Counted from the stretch's first letter, positions 1 through 12,654 are shown. The stretch is DNA of 64,000 nucleotides from Polytrichum commune (GCA_950295325.1 OX485805.1:22865501-22929500); one strand, 5' to 3'. A program made the numbers and translations. Notes: a model not told the origin generated them from the sequence alone.

Positions 1-984
1 GCAAGTTTGCAAGATGTTCCAGTGACAAAGAAGAACCAAGAACATGGAGGAAATTGATAAGTGACAGAAATTTTCACATTAGTAATGTGATAAAAATCTG
101 ACACATAGCAGTTTAATTTCACAGAAGCAGAAGAAGATAGATAGCATGAGAGAAGTACGAATGTCTACATCCACATGGGCGACATTCTAAGACAGTCAAA
201 TGTAGTAACCCCGCAAGCCTGGATTGATGTATGACATGTACGGAGAGGACCTGACAAACGAATTAGAAAATATCCAACTCCGTGCGGGATACGTAGCATC
301 CACTACCTGGCTGAAAGAGTGTCAAACTAGAGACTAAAATGTGAGTCGGGCGTAATATGGACACTTCCAAAATACCTATGGGGTGCGCGAAACCACAAAG
401 AAAAAAACAAAAACAAGGACGAGAAGCTTGCTGCTCTTGGTCCAACAATTTTCTCACACTCTGCTCCTCGTCACCAGCCCGGAGGCCAGAACGTCAGAGT
501 CTGAAGCCACCAATATTGCATCAAGAAGTACTAGGAATGATCGAAGTACCACTCCGACCCAATTAACATCAACACCGCAAGGTAAAGGCTGAACCCGAAG
601 AGCACAAACTCAAATCAAGTCTCTGAAACGGAACTCCAAATGAGTACTGTGAGCAACAACAATATGACAACAACTAAAATTCCTCCCCACTCACAGGTGC
701 AGAAAGCGTGGAGGAACCAAAAGGGGACTAGAAACAGGTTGCAGCTACTTGTGACGACTGCCTGGAGGCAGACAGGAAGGAAACTGGATGGAGGAAAGAG
801 CGAATGGGAAGTTGTTTGGTGCTTTTCTTGTGTGTCTGTGCTAATCTGTCTGCACAGAGCTATGAAGAAAGTTAGTGAGTGACGAAACCAAAAGGCGAAG
901 AGAAGCTGGAATGGGAGAAGAGAAGAGAAAGAGAAGAGGTGGGGAGTGCATGAGTACCGTAGTACTCTCGAGTCTAGCTAAGTT
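1..984. other. CpG-retaining stretch, possible gene interior on the minus strand
   Basis: Unlike most of the window, this stretch keeps many CpG dinucleotides (for example around 240-300, 350-360, 480-600 and 950-970), as unmethylated genic DNA would. Read on the minus strand it lies downstream of the transit-peptide-like ORF at 985-1170, so it could hold introns and further exons of that gene, running off the left edge. I could not fix any exon: short frames are open on both strands but none is recognisable. Confidence 0.3.
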
Positions 985-1170
985 TTAGCCAGGAAGAAGA
1001 AGACGAAGAGGGAATCTAACGGTTGGGAAGGGTGAACACAAACCGGAGGCTAGCTGGTAGCTTTGAGGGGAGGGGAACTTAGAGAAGGCAACGTGCGCTG
1101 CGGAAAGAAGGGAGGCTTTCATGGCTATGGCGATGGCTTGCCATTGGAAGGCAGCAGGAAAGGCTGCCAT
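985..1170 (-). CDS. Possible first exon of a plastid-targeted protein (unidentified)
   Basis: A 61-codon minus-strand frame starts at 1170 with ATGGC in a good plant initiation context (GCGG before the ATG). The peptide opens MAAFPAAF, is rich in Ala, Ser, Leu and Pro, has several Lys/Arg and not one Asp or Glu, which is typical of chloroplast transit peptides. The frame closes at 985, but GT dinucleotides near 1020 and 1043 could be splice donors that end the exon earlier. The surroundings keep CpG, and a TATA-like box lies about 100 bp upstream. No mature-protein domain is visible, so the function is unknown. It could be a chance frame: a pyrimidine-rich strand often gives Ser/Leu/Pro-rich peptides. 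Confidence 0.3.
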   Translation of the reverse strand: MAAFPAAFQWQAIAIAMKASLLSAAHVAFSKFPSPQSYQLASGLCSPFPTVRFPLRLLLPG

Positions 1171-1266
1171 CCGCCTCGATTCCTCATCATCATTTTCAAC
1201 GCTTGTCCTAAAACCACTTTCCCCTGGTCTTCCCTAGCCTGCCTGGTCTTCCCACCTTGTACTACA

Positions 1267-1274
1267 TACATATA
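1267..1274 (-). promoter_or_regulatory. TATA-like box upstream of the minus-strand ORF at 985-1170
   Basis: The minus strand reads TATATGTA here, about 97 bp upstream of the ATG at 1170. A start site about 30 bp downstream would leave a leader of roughly 65 nt. This is inferred from spacing only. Confidence 0.2.
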
Positions 1275-1517
1275 CTACCAACAATTGTTTGTAAATGCGC
1301 CCATATATCAATCGAGCCCAACAACTTCTTCCTCCTTTTCTCACCCAGGTGGGCCACTTCCTTCTTCCTTTCTTCGATTCACCCCGCACGGGGTGCCTCC
1401 CTTTTTACTCCACCAGCCTCGCTTATCACGGTCACGAGCGGTGACCACTTTACGTTCTAATAAAGGCCCACGCCCAAATCGCCTTAAGATGTCATTGCAA
1501 TCCAAGAGCTCCATAGA

Positions 1518-1519
<2 letters not shown>

Positions 1520-1569
<50 letters not shown>

Positions 1570-1570
1570 A
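1520..1570. repeat. (TA)n-(TG)n compound microsatellite
   Basis: About 17 TA units run directly into about 7 TG units. Nearby frames that read YIYIYI or THTH are products of this repeat and are not genes. Confidence 0.97.
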
Positions 1571-4423
1571 TCTCTCATGGTGGCTCTGATCATGGGAATG
1601 GGATGTTTGTGGAGTTGGGATTGATCACACAAAATACCAGTCGTCCATGTGTTCCAGTTCATAAGATTATAGCGTAAATGGCATGTACACTGGTATGCAA
1701 AGGGAGAGGTGGTTGTTTGGACAAAAAACAAATCTTCTATGACCTTAGGGGTTAAGGTAAGCGGGTTTTAATGGACACTCGAATGTCCGAATGCAATTCC
1801 TCTACCAAGACCTATTTGAATACTCTTACATGTGCTCCAAGTTCATATTAATTCCTTGTTCGATTTCAAAGTGAAGATTGTCAAGCTCATTATATGGTCT
1901 TATGGTTCCCCCCCCCCCCCCTCCCCCTCCCCCTCCTCATTATGTTGATAATTGAGACTTTAATGGTTAACAAATTTTTGAGCATGCAACAAGTCCGATA
2001 TCTATTAAACGCACATTTTTTTGGTTTATGTTTTTAGATCCATGCGTGACCACACACCACTAGACATAGGTGTTTCATTAAGGAAAGCAAGCAAGTAAAA
2101 CACGCACACCTTAAACTAATTAGGTTTTGGTTCATGACAACTATCATTGGGGTGTGGTAAGAACAAACCCCTCCCATGTTTGTTGTTGTTTCATTCTTAT
2201 GGAAGAGTCATTTTACTACACCTCATCAAGCCTCAGTTATCGTGGTCACAATGATCACCCAACCAAATAGATTTAGGTTTGTGACAACTATAGCAAACAT
2301 CTAATTTACGGTGGCATTACATTCAGCGTGCCATATTGATTAGAGTGATCCTTGTGACTTGTCAGTTAGCACCAAGTGTCGTGTGACACCCTCTCTAGAT
2401 GCCATCTAGTGGTTTCTAGATAATTAATGTGGGTTGACCATGAATAACGTGGGCCTTATTAAAATCAAGTGTTTAATGTACCATGGGGGTGTGGTGAGAA
2501 CATGTCCGACCCAAGTTTGTTGTTAATTAATTCCTATTGGGTCTCACTAGACCTAATCGGGCTAAATATAAAATAAAATTCATAACCTATAGAATGTTTT
2601 CTTTGCATTTTCACCCTCCTTCTATGGAATACTAACACAAAACTTTACCCAAGCTAGTAGGATCGGGATCCGCTTAGTAGTACTAAGTTCTTTGCATATT
2701 GTTTCTCCTCATGATAAATAGGTTAGCCTTGTCGTAATGTAAGTTGTATGTGGCCCTATTGTGAGCACTTTTAACAATTTTGATCATGAGATTGGCTTGG
2801 GAGTTGTCTCATCCAATTAGCAAGTACGAATCACAAAGGTTGTCATTTCAAGTTTCAATATTGAAATTGAGATGCAAAGGTTAAAAGAGGCCAATACAAA
2901 TATATTTCTAATCCTCTTAAAGGAAAACATGTGCCCTTCCACTTGTGTTCACCATTGAAGGTTCATCAACCCTACACAATTTAAGCTCAAGTTTGAAGGT
3001 TATGTCGGGGCAAGGTGGAAGAACTTGAGCCTTTGCACATGCCTAAAATGTTGGAGCTTTGATTCATGGATTCATTTTCCAAGTTCAAGCATGACCTTGA
3101 GCTTGTAGACATCGGACTTGAAAATTCTACAAGTTCAAGATTAAGCTTGAACTTGAATTATGATCCAAAAGAAGCAAGAACCAACCTTGAGATGAAGTTT
3201 CACCACACAAGGCACATGTACATGATCTAGAGATGCAAGCGTGAGCTTGACTTCTGTTAGTGTTTGGCAAGGGCATGTACCTAGAATGGTCGATATATTT
3301 TGTGCACACAATCATGATATAGTCCAATCTCATTGTAACACACATATTTTGGGGGTCAATTTCATGCCATGTATCACTCAAAATTAGGCGCATGATTTTG
3401 AAGAACGAGCACATACGGTCTATTACACACCTTAGTTCCAACAAATTAAAGGTAGATATGTATTAGGGTCTGAGTCCAAGGAACTTGGGAATCAAAACAC
3501 CCCTTAACAAACCTTACTTTTGGACTCAAAATTGGACCCACATAACATTATTTAGTTGCATGGTTGTGTTCCATCCTTTATATAGCATTTGACATGGGTC
3601 TCCGTTGTCTTACCTTCATAAAAAGAAACTTGGAAAATAAGAAGAAATTGACATGGGGTAGGAATAATGAACATTGTCGGCATGAACAATAAGACTATTG
3701 TAAATAATGTTGGTGTTTTCAATGATAGTGTTGTTATGAATAGTATTTTTAGTGAATAATACCAGGATGGACAATGCTAATTATGAATAGTGTTGGGATG
3801 AATAATGATTCTTATGAATAGTGCCAAGACTATAACTCCACCCAAATTTCCAAGTGTCAACTTGAATGTATAAATAATAAAAGAATATTCTTACTTTGTT
3901 TGGAGGTTCCACAAAATATAATTGTCATGTTCTAGGATCATGAACAAACCCACATGGCTTATTGATGTTATGCAAACTTTAAATTTGATTTCTCTAATTC
4001 AATGGACCTTGGATCTTGGATTGGGACCCCCAAAATTTGGGCTGAGAAAGTGGTGCCACATTATCGCCACTTCATTCTTCTCAAACGTTGGGCTCAGACC
4101 CTAGTGTAGCCCCTTGGGTCAAGTTTCATAATTCTTTGGTCTTGGACCCTAGTGTGAACCCACCTAATGCCAGCCTCTCTTAGCATCCAGGTTTCTTCAC
4201 AAGTGAGATCATCTTGTCATAACTTCACTTACTGGTTATTGGTGTGCTTTAACAGACATGCTTCTGTGTCGACACTTGGAAGGATTTTCATTCACAGTGT
4301 CATAGTTGGATTACAACTAAGTGAACATCATTTCACCAAACTGAACTATTCCCAATGAAAGACAAATATAGAGAAATCTTAATGTGCATTGTGGGTTGTG
4401 CTTAATTCAAGAGGAAGTTTATA
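1571..4423. other. Intergenic DNA with degraded dispersed repeats
   Basis: No gene seen. A 14-base C tract at 1908-1921 continues as a pyrimidine run to about 1937. A degraded copy of the dispersed repeat described at 13430-13760 lies near 1980-2100 (words such as ACCACACACCACTAGA). A degraded relative of the 54.3-55.3 kb repeat lies near 2750-2900. At about 3655-3835 a sloppy low-complexity repeat of ATGAATAGTGTTG-like words occurs. The ORFs at 3127-3444 and 3922-4104 match nothing I recognise. Confidence 0.5.
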
Positions 4424-4815
4424 GGCCACTTTGCACTAGAGGTTGAGGGCCCTTGACCATGATAAACAAACTATGCAATTGGTCAAGAAGTTGGAGACGG
4501 TCCAAGTTTAAATTACTTCAGACCTTGAAGGCATGAGGGATCCATGAAGTTCAAATAGATGGAAAAATATATATATGACATCAGGCCTACCTTTTGGAGG
4601 TGGATCTAATGCAAATTCCGGCAAATCATGAAACAATATCCATAGTTTGTTATGTAGAAATTCATGTGGACTTTTCATCCATGATAATTTTTTTGGGCCC
4701 TTAGGCCTTCACCTTCTAGTATGAAGGGAACTTGGATGGTCTCGGCCTTTTCGACCAACAAGAGATCTTAGAATGCAATGGTCACGGGCCTTCAGTGTCA
4801 TGTGTGAAGTGGCCC
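4424..4815. mobile_element. MITE, GGGCCACTTTACAC family (copy 1)
   Basis: The left end reads GGCCACTTTGCACTAGAG, and the right end in reverse complement reads GGGCCACTTCACAC. TAA follows the right end. The left flank (TTATA) is mutated, so the 3-bp duplication is not clean here. Two better copies lie at 13999-14510 and 22771-23268, and 5' pieces at 19146 and 46072. No coding capacity is seen. The TTA/TAA duplications of the better copies suggest a PIF/Harbinger (Tourist-like) origin. Confidence 0.65.
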
Positions 4816-7451
4816 TAAGTATGTCCGCATTAGAGTCTCCCTTCCAAAAAATCAAGCACCTAATATACATGTGAATGGGGAGTGATTTACTTCACAAAGA
4901 AACAAAGTAGGGATTGTGCACAAACGTTATATTCTTGGAGCAATGGCAAGGTTGGATGAAAAACACACTTGATGTGACCCTGAAGCTATTGTAAAGAAAT
5001 GAGGCCAAGGATTTTTTTGGTGTCTCTGTAAACTTATCTATTAGGAAGGTGACGATACAGTAAACTATCATACAGCCCCACAAAATGATTTATGAGATGA
5101 CATGACTTTGGAAATGCTATTAGAGATAGTGGGGTTAGTGTAGTGGGTTTTCAGTGAGATTGGCCATCAAGGTTTAGAAGATCCCCTTCATCCACAATGG
5201 ATGGGTTCACATAAAACACCACAAACCCCAAACTGAAAATTGAAGCCAACAACAAAACCTAGAGACAAAGTTTCACGAGACCTAGCCGTGAAGGATATGG
5301 TGAAATGGATGATGTTATTGTAGAGCTTGGATATTATCATTATTTTAAGTTGAACCAACCCCTCTATTTATGTCATAACCGATCGCTCATCGAAGTGGAG
5401 GGCGTAGTTTGGAGTTTGTGGCGTCTTATGTGAACTGACAACGAAGTTTTCTAGTTCCACGTAGCATAGTTCATCCACAACCTATAGTTCACATCCATAA
5501 GCACGCTGGTAATGTTCCATAATGAGTGAGATTCGATGCAAGTCTTGTTGCTATCGCAAACTTGTCATCACTTCGCCTCTCATCCAATACATAGTCCATA
5601 GACCCTCAAATTCATCCAATGACATTAAATCAGGATGAATCAACCAGAAACCTACAGGGACATTTTTTTACCGTCCCCTCCTTGATCATAACATTACCAA
5701 GCAACTACATGATGATTTCTTTCCAAAGAAAGAAGCTGCGATCCCAAAAACTATCATAGTTTAAAGTTGTTTGTCGCAAAGTTCACACTACACAGTTTGA
5801 GTGCTCCCTGTAAACGAGGAATCCCGGAATCAAAGGATAAACATGCTCATGTGATACCTAGTCTCATGGAACGCAGCCAAAGAGCTATGTAATGTTATGA
5901 TAAGTGTTATGAACTAAAATCTAAAACTTGGGAAAGACAAGGTGTTAAAAACAACAATACTTCCATGAGTGCTTGCTTTTATGTGTTTAGTTTCGTAGTA
6001 GGCTTGTTGCAAGGAAAGGAATTGGGGCAACCAACCACACCACCACAACGCTCCAATGATTTCCCGCACGGACTTCCGAGGCTGTCGTGCTAAGAGACCA
6101 ACTTGAGTTACCAACATCATGAGACTTTGATCGGGGCAAAGTGAGCTCAACAAGCTACGAGGGTAGACACCCGCAAAGCAATCACTCGGTGTACTTATAA
6201 CTTCTTTACAGTGTTTGTTACAGCCGTGAAAAGACACAACACTTTATACATGTGCATTGGTTGGAGTGAACCAAATCTCAGTGGCACATCATGTAGTCCA
6301 AAAACGAAGTGGGATTGGGACTCAAATAATAAGGGACTCGAAGTCCATGTGTTCACATTATAAGGTATGGTGGGTGTCGTTCGGTTTGCTTTTCGTGTTC
6401 TCCCAGCTTCTACCGATGAGATTTACACGATGAAACTTGTGTTGCGCTAGAGAATGTATGATGAAGCATCAACAAAAAAAAATCAAATCGAAAGTTAGAT
6501 CTCCCTTTATTTGGTAATGGTTTATTGGAAGTGCATGTTTGTTGATTTTTTGACTGAATGTAAAGTTCCTCCTAAATATGTACAAATTTTGAGACTAGAG
6601 TAACCCATAATCTTGAAGACATATTCCATTTTCTATTAAACATGTGTCTTCATGATGTTTACCCATATCTAGTACGAAGTTCTCGGAGGTTAGTGTTTGA
6701 ATCGTATTTAATGAGTGTTTGTTTGTGAAAAACCGAGGTTCCACACAAGAGACTACTAGGATTGTGGGTCATGGACAACAATGAAAATCAACATGTGGAG
6801 ATGCCCTTGACAGTCGCATGGTTATTCTGATTCTCATAACTTTTGCATCTTTACGTCAACTTTGAGACTCTTCAAATGCAAATCTTCGTGATTCGGAAAC
6901 ACTCACATGACGAAGCAATTCTCAAACCGACTCAACGGTCCTATATGTATTTGGATTTGAAAGTATCCTCCATAGAGTTTGAAGTTCTTGACGTCTAAGT
7001 ACACCCCACTAAACCAATTTGAGGTCTCTCGTGCCATTTCCGGAGTGAAACAATCTAAACATTGTCAGTTTCAAGCTATAGAACAGTTTGTCGCATTTTC
7101 ACCTTTTCAGTGGATGAGTCTAAGTAAACACCAAGTACAAGGAGAGCCCCTCCATGTGCCTTGGGATCCATGGAGTCTACGTAAACCCATCCATCATAAA
7201 CTATAGGGGCTCCAATAAAAACAAGCCCCCCTACAAGGTCGAGGCCCGTTTCATACCAACTGGACACCCCTACAACAACTCAGGGTCTCCGATGTTATTC
7301 TTGGAGTAATCATATACACACCATAACATAAACCAATATGAGTTTGCGTAGAAACCTCCATGTGAACCTTGAGCCCCCTCCAGATAGGGCACATGTTCCC
7401 AACACCTATCATTGGGGAGAGTAAGAACGTTAAAATACGTGTAGATTCCAT
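4816..7451. other. Intergenic DNA, nothing recognised
   Basis: AT-rich and CpG-poor. Short frames occur on both strands (5914-6237 minus, 6979-7206 plus, 7251-7532 minus) but show no domain, no codon bias and no splice-compatible structure that I can support. No terminal inverted repeats were found by eye. Confidence 0.5.
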
Positions 7452-7945
7452 GTGCTTCTTTTTGAAGGCGACGGAACACCTAAATCGGGAAGGAAGACCT
7501 TGCATCCGTCTGAATGCAATATGAACCCACAACGCACTTATACGGGCGGATTTTTACTGCACCCCACATGGCAGGCGTTATTAGGGAACGAAATCCCTCC
7601 AGATGCTTTGTATGTTGATCCTGGGACTCGTGACCAATCTCCTCATATCGAGCATCCGGAGCCTGCCAGAAGGTGGAAGTTAATGAGAGGAGGCGAATAT
7701 GCCACTGATACAGTGTGTGTGTGTGTGCACAGCAGCAATCTTGGAGGCAACAGGTCAGGTAATAAAACAGACGCGGGTGGAGAGATTCCCGAGCGAGGAC
7801 TGGATAAAATAGGGCCTCGCCATTGAATAAGCACAACAAAACGGGCCTGCTTGTGCCAGGATTCACATCCAAAAATACCTTACCCGCGCGGCCTCTGATC
7901 GATGTAAGGTAGCCGAAGCAGATGACTACACGTACATGCGCACAG
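7452..7945. other. CpG-retaining island, possible exon of unknown gene
   Basis: This 500-bp stretch keeps CpG and is richer in GC than its neighbours. A 124-codon plus frame (7452-7826) and a 130-codon minus frame (7480-7872) overlap fully. The plus-strand peptide (with HPTWQALLGNEIPPDALYVD) looks less repetitive than chance frames nearby, but I recognise no family. A (GT)n tract at about 7711-7729 interrupts it. It could be a decayed gene, an exon, or a young insertion not yet depleted of CpG. Confidence 0.25.
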
Positions 7946-7949
7946 TTCT

Positions 7950-8030
7950 ATGTAAGAGAAAGGTATTGCAGCCTGGCCTGGCTGGCTCGTTGCTAGGTAG
8001 AATCAGAGTCGATTTACCAGATCGTATGTG

Positions 8031-8062
<32 letters not shown>

Positions 8063-8950
8063 CGCGGCTGGCATTGCTAGACTGTGAAGTCAACGGCATA
8101 GTGAAGCTTTGCCGGCCTCGAAAGGCATCGCATGTTTGTATGAGCTTTGTGGGGTGTTAGAACGGGCAACTACGACAGGTTCCATTGGAAACGAGCTCAT
8201 TTTGAAGAAAGGATTTCCAAGGACCTTGTTAAGAAAATCAAGATTTTGTAAGATAAGGGTAGCTAGGTATAGTAGGAGTTGATCACCGGATCATATGTGT
8301 GGTTGGCATTGTGGACTATGAAGTCAATGTCATGGTGAAGCTCGCTGGCCTCAAAGACATATCATGCACGAGCTTTGTGGGGTTCTAGAACGGGCAACTA
8401 GGGCAGGTTCCATTGGAACCGAGCTCTCTTTGAAGAAAGGATTTCCAAGGACCTTGCTAAGAAAATCAAGATTTTATAAGATGAAGGTATTGAAACCTGG
8501 CTAGGTATAGTAGGAGTTGATCACCGGATCATATGTGCGGCTAGCATTCTAGACTGTGAAGTCAACGCCATAGTGAAGCTTTGCTTGCCCCCAAAGACAT
8601 CGCATGTACGAACTTTATGGGGTTGTAGAACGGGCAACTACGACATGTTCCATTAAAAACGAGCTCGCTTTGAAGAAAGGATTTCCAAGGATTTTGTTAA
8701 GGAAATCAAGATTTTATAAGATGAAGGTATTGAAACATGGCTAGGTGTTTTAAGAGTTGATCACCGGATCATATGTGCGGCTAGCATTCTAGACTATGAA
8801 GTCAACGCCATAGCGAAGCTTTGCTGGCCCCAAAAGACATCACATGTACGAGCTTTGTGGGGTTATAGAACATGCAACTACGACATGTTCCATTGGAAAG
8901 GAGCTCTCTTTGAAGAAAGGACTTTATTAAGAAAATCAAAGATTTAGCAC
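7950..8950. repeat. Tandem array, ~238-bp unit, four copies
   Basis: The word GATCACCGGATCATATGTG recurs at 8281, 8519 and 8759, with a diverged form at 8011, giving spacings of 238, 240 and 270 bp. Each unit also carries GAAGTCAACGCCATAGTGAAG, then a TTTGTGGGG block, GGGCAACTACGACA and GAAGAAAGGATTTCCAAGGA. The first unit is longer because a TA/TG microsatellite has expanded within it. The last unit decays near 8950. No coding role is seen. Confidence 0.9.
8031..8062. repeat. (TA)n-(TG)n microsatellite inside the first 238-bp unit
   Basis: About 11 TA units followed by TG units. The other three units of the array read only ATATGTG at this place, so the microsatellite expanded after, or independently of, the array amplification. 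Confidence 0.95.
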
Positions 8951-10244
8951 CTCCTTCGTGGCATTACGCTTTGGACAATTTGGATCGAACATAAAGATAG
9001 GGTGTTCAACCAAGAACAATTGGCATGAAACCAAGGTCGAACACCTTGTTTGGGACGACCTCGTTGTGAATATCAATATGGCTTGGGCTAGGCTGGTTAA
9101 ATTGGTTAAGATTAGTGTCTACTCAGTCGAAAAAAAAGAGAAAGAAAAGATAGAAGTATATATGTGGCCCTATTGTGGGCATTTCCATCACCACGGACAA
9201 TTTTGGCCGTTCATAATCCGGAATCATCTCATCTAGTTAGCAATGTAAGTCATGCATATTGTTTGGAGAGGAATGCCCATGTAATAGGGTACATTTTGAT
9301 CAAATGTGGAATCATCTACAAGCGTGACAATTTCACGGTCAATAGGAATCGATAGCTCCACTGTCACTAGTTTGTGCAGTGATTTGTTTCCTCGGTGGCT
9401 TGGGGATGGTCCTTGGGGATGGTATGGGGGTTGTCTTCATTGATAGGTAGCGTGGTCCATGGTTCGCGGGAAAGGGGGGTCTTGTTATTTTGTCATCTTT
9501 ACGTGGTTGTGTGACATGTTTGAGGGGGGCCACCTTCCCTTGAAGTGGGCGTGTTTTCTTGGTTCTTCACCCATTTTTGGCATTGACTTGTTGCATTTTG
9601 TCACAAAAAAACTAGAATACATATATAAAATTAAAAATTAAAAATCATGAATATTGTCATTTTTTTTTAATCAGAGTTGAGATCTAAAAGTTTGTCTCCC
9701 TAAGTGATCACATAGGCCCTCCCAACCATGTTCGCAATTAAACTTTGAATGGTTGAATTTCATTTGAGCACATTGTCCAATCTCATCTTCACACATTTCT
9801 TTTTGGTGTCCAATCTTTAAGTACGAGCCTTGTCATAAACCACGCAAATGTAGGTGTCTGGTTAGGAAGAGTAACTACTTGAGGCTCATGTACCTTAATC
9901 AATGTAAGTCCATGGTATGTTTAACAAATTATAGGTCTTTACAATTGTAGTATTGCATAAAGAAAGATGACACCAATGTTGCTATTGGCATGAATTATGG
10001 TGTTGCTTCATTTTTTAGTTGGTTTGTATCTATGTGTAATCCCCAAACATGCATTACAAGAATAAGAGCCCCCCCCTCCGACGAATACTACCTCATCTCA
10101 AAAGTGAACACCTAGAACAGGCGTAGACAAGATGGCCAACACCTATCTCCCTTAAGGGCAAGCCCCTAGGTTCCCACATGGTTGATTGAATATATCCAAT
10201 TCACCAGGACACCCCCAGTATGATTGGGTGGATCATGGGTGGTA
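8951..10244. other. Intergenic DNA with degraded dispersed repeats
   Basis: No gene seen. Near 9165-9300 lies a degraded relative of the 54.3-55.3 kb repeat (GGCCCTATTGTGGGC, then CTCATCTAGTTAGCAA). Near 9740-9910 lies a degraded member of the 13430-13760 repeat family (GTCCAATCTC followed by GTAGGTGTCTGGTTAGG). An 8-base C tract is at 10069-10076. Confidence 0.45.
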
Positions 10245-10363
10245 GGGTACACCAGAATTCAAGTGCTAGGAAGGTCACCCATCCGAGTACTATTATAGCC
10301 TTTGGTGGCTCAACCCTAGAGGTCCCATGGGATCCGGGTCAAGGCCTTGGGTTCAATCCACCC
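10245..10363 (-). pseudogene. 5S rRNA-derived sequence (possible Cassandra-type TRIM LTR)
   Basis: Read on the minus strand, this 119-nt segment follows plant 5S rRNA from end to end. It starts GGGTG-GAT, has CCGGATCCCAT at the usual place, a diverged box A (GGGTTGAGCC...AAAGGC), then AATAGTACTCGGATGGGTGACC-like sequence that matches the internal element and box C, and ends GGTGTACCC. Its length matches the ~120-nt gene. Divergence is too high for a working 5S gene, and only one copy is seen. Plant Cassandra TRIM retrotransposons carry a 5S-derived promoter in their LTRs, and a G-rich run just beyond the 3' side (opposite 10069-10076) could be a polypurine tract, but LTR ends and a primer-binding site were not found. 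A lone 5S pseudogene or a 5S-derived SINE remains possible. Confidence 0.75.
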
Positions 10364-10759
10364 TTTATAGTAGTAAAGTTATTGCGTTATTTGATGTAAC
10401 GAGTTTTTTCTTTTTTTACAAAGGTTACACTAGATTTTCTACAACCCTACAAATGTCTTATCCGCCGCTAACTTGAATTTGGTGTAAAGTGTGAGAAACA
10501 AGGAGTGAAGTAAGGGAGTAAGATAGCAACTTAAAGGTGCCAATACATCTGAGTCTGGGACAATCTCCAAAATCTTGGTTGTACTTAAATCATTCTCATC
10601 ACACCATTCATTTATTAGATTTCTTTATCAAAAAAACTTGACAATTGATGGAGCCTATACATACACTTAAATACAGGGCAACTAAATCTACTAAGCCAGT
10701 GACATTCAAAATTTTAAACAAGGTCATTCTCAAACCTTCATCACGATTCTTTACGGAGG

Positions 10760-10829
10760 GAAGTTAAGATGTGAGTGATGAGCGGTGAGTAGTGAGCAGT
10801 AACAAATGAGCGTTGAGTGGTAACATGTG
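10760..10829 (-). repeat. Degenerate heptamer minisatellite (CTGCTCA-like), decayed copy
   Basis: On the minus strand this reads as variants of CACTGCTCAC/CACTCATC repeats. It shares its flank with the better copy at 45404-45496: both end in an AAGTTAAGAT/GCTAAGACAT-like word next to GGGAAG. The two loci are therefore relatives in opposite orientation. Confidence 0.7.
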
Positions 10830-12631
10830 ACTGATGAAGCCAATGTTAGTAACTACACATGGTTTTAGGGTTTGTACTCTAAATTTGACAATCCTTTAAT
10901 TACAACTTTTCAATCATAAAATACTAACATTTTGAATGAACCCGAGTAAGGTGGGCTCATTACCAAGCATACATTTGAAAATTATCGATGCATTTTTAAT
11001 TTTTATCATACAAGTTTACACCGATACATGTCACTTATTGACATTCTCAAACATGCGGTTGAACATAACACTTGGAACAATACTCACACTTTACAACACT
11101 GACAAGTTCAAGTAGTTGCATGACCTCGTTGAAGGTGTACATTGGAGAATATATGAACTTGTCATTGTCGTAATCCACCTTCCCCACAAATCTAAACACA
11201 TAACCAAGAGGTTTGCAATACACCCATTTCCTTTATTTTCCCAAAACTTGAGAGGACATTTTCATGAAGTCTGGACATGTACAATATGGGATGTCACCAA
11301 TGGTGATGCAATAAGAGATGTCCTCCTTGAAGGCAATGCGTGAGGGGCACACCCTTTGGAATCTTTCTATTGTACATGCGACCAAAGGGTAATTTACCCA
11401 ATAGGTATTACCTAGGGTTGGGGGATTATCATGGACCCTATTATATTCTAATTCTCTAATAATTGGGTTTATTGGGGCCCTAGTAGTACTTACAATTATG
11501 GTTCCTCTATAATTAAAGGGAGGCTATACTAGTTACAAGTTGTAGAATTGTGCAAAAATTGCAACGAAACATTAAATGTGTAAAGAACATCCTTTGCTCT
11601 TGCTCAAGGGCAAACATCAATTGTACATGGCCCCAGAAGATCATGAAGGGTCTCAAAACCTCAACTTGCTATCTAAAATGATGCCATCAATCTGCATGAA
11701 GAAGGATGTCAGGGCAAGGGTGTAAACCAAGTCATCTAAAATAGGTTCGATTAATCTTTGCTCCTCCTTTGTGCAACAACTTTGCGCCCCTTCCCTCCTC
11801 TAATGTCGCACCTCCACCACCTCCACCACCTCTACAACAACAACTCACACCCAACTTGCCCACACCCCAACCTCAACTATCCCAACACCCAAACATGAGT
11901 CCAAATCCCTTATCCCAATTGCGAACAAATGAGCAACAAAACATAGTTAGGGTTAGCCTACTTGTGGAAGCATCATACACTCACTAAGTCACTTTTAGCC
12001 ATCAAGGAGATTTTGGTGATGCATATGGGATTTTCTAATCACCACAAATTTCCATCCATGGACCCAACTCCAACCAAAATGATGGAGATACCAAAAAGAC
12101 ATATGTTAAAAAAAAGATTGGACTATGTGCTCAAAATATGTTTAAGCATTCTAAATTCAAAAATCAAGGTCTAAGCTTCTTCCTTGCGATTGTAGTGTTG
12201 GGGTCAAGGTCTTGGCTAAAAGTGATTTTTTATGTAAATTGTAAGCTTGAGTTTTGGGTGGTAGCAAACATATAATATATCACCTTATGTGCGTCCAAAT
12301 AAACTTTATAGGTAAAAGTGTCATAGTTTTAGGATATTAGTGCATGTAAAATCATGGATATTTTCTTGCTCACTGCTCATATGATATCACTCCACTCATG
12401 CATGTAGTGGACTCTTGTGTTTGATGTTTAAGAGCAACTTCAATGTAATATGGTTACTCTAAATTGGTCATCTCGCCAATTCACTTTCAAAATTTTGGGA
12501 TTTCAATGTTGTATGTTCTCTCACGTATAAGTACACACCTATATATCATAAGTTTTCATTACCCACCAATTATTAAGAGAGAGACAACCCTCTAAAGTTC
12601 ATCAACTCAGAGTTCTTGAGGGTGAGAAAGG

Positions 12632-12654
12632 ATATCTATCTATCTATCTATCTA
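12632..12654. repeat. (ATCT)n microsatellite
   Basis: Five to six tetranucleotide units in a row. Confidence 0.95.

Noticed and set aside
3464-4166. A longer relative of the 16953-17341 MITE (TAGGGTCTGAGTCC … GACCCTAGTGTGAACCC)
   Set aside because: The ends are only loosely inverted, the flanks do not give matching duplications, and internal sequence does not match.
10305-10362. tRNA-like A and B boxes on the plus strand (GGTTCAATCC)
   Set aside because: The plus-strand match is short; the minus strand follows 5S rRNA over its whole length, which explains the sequence better.
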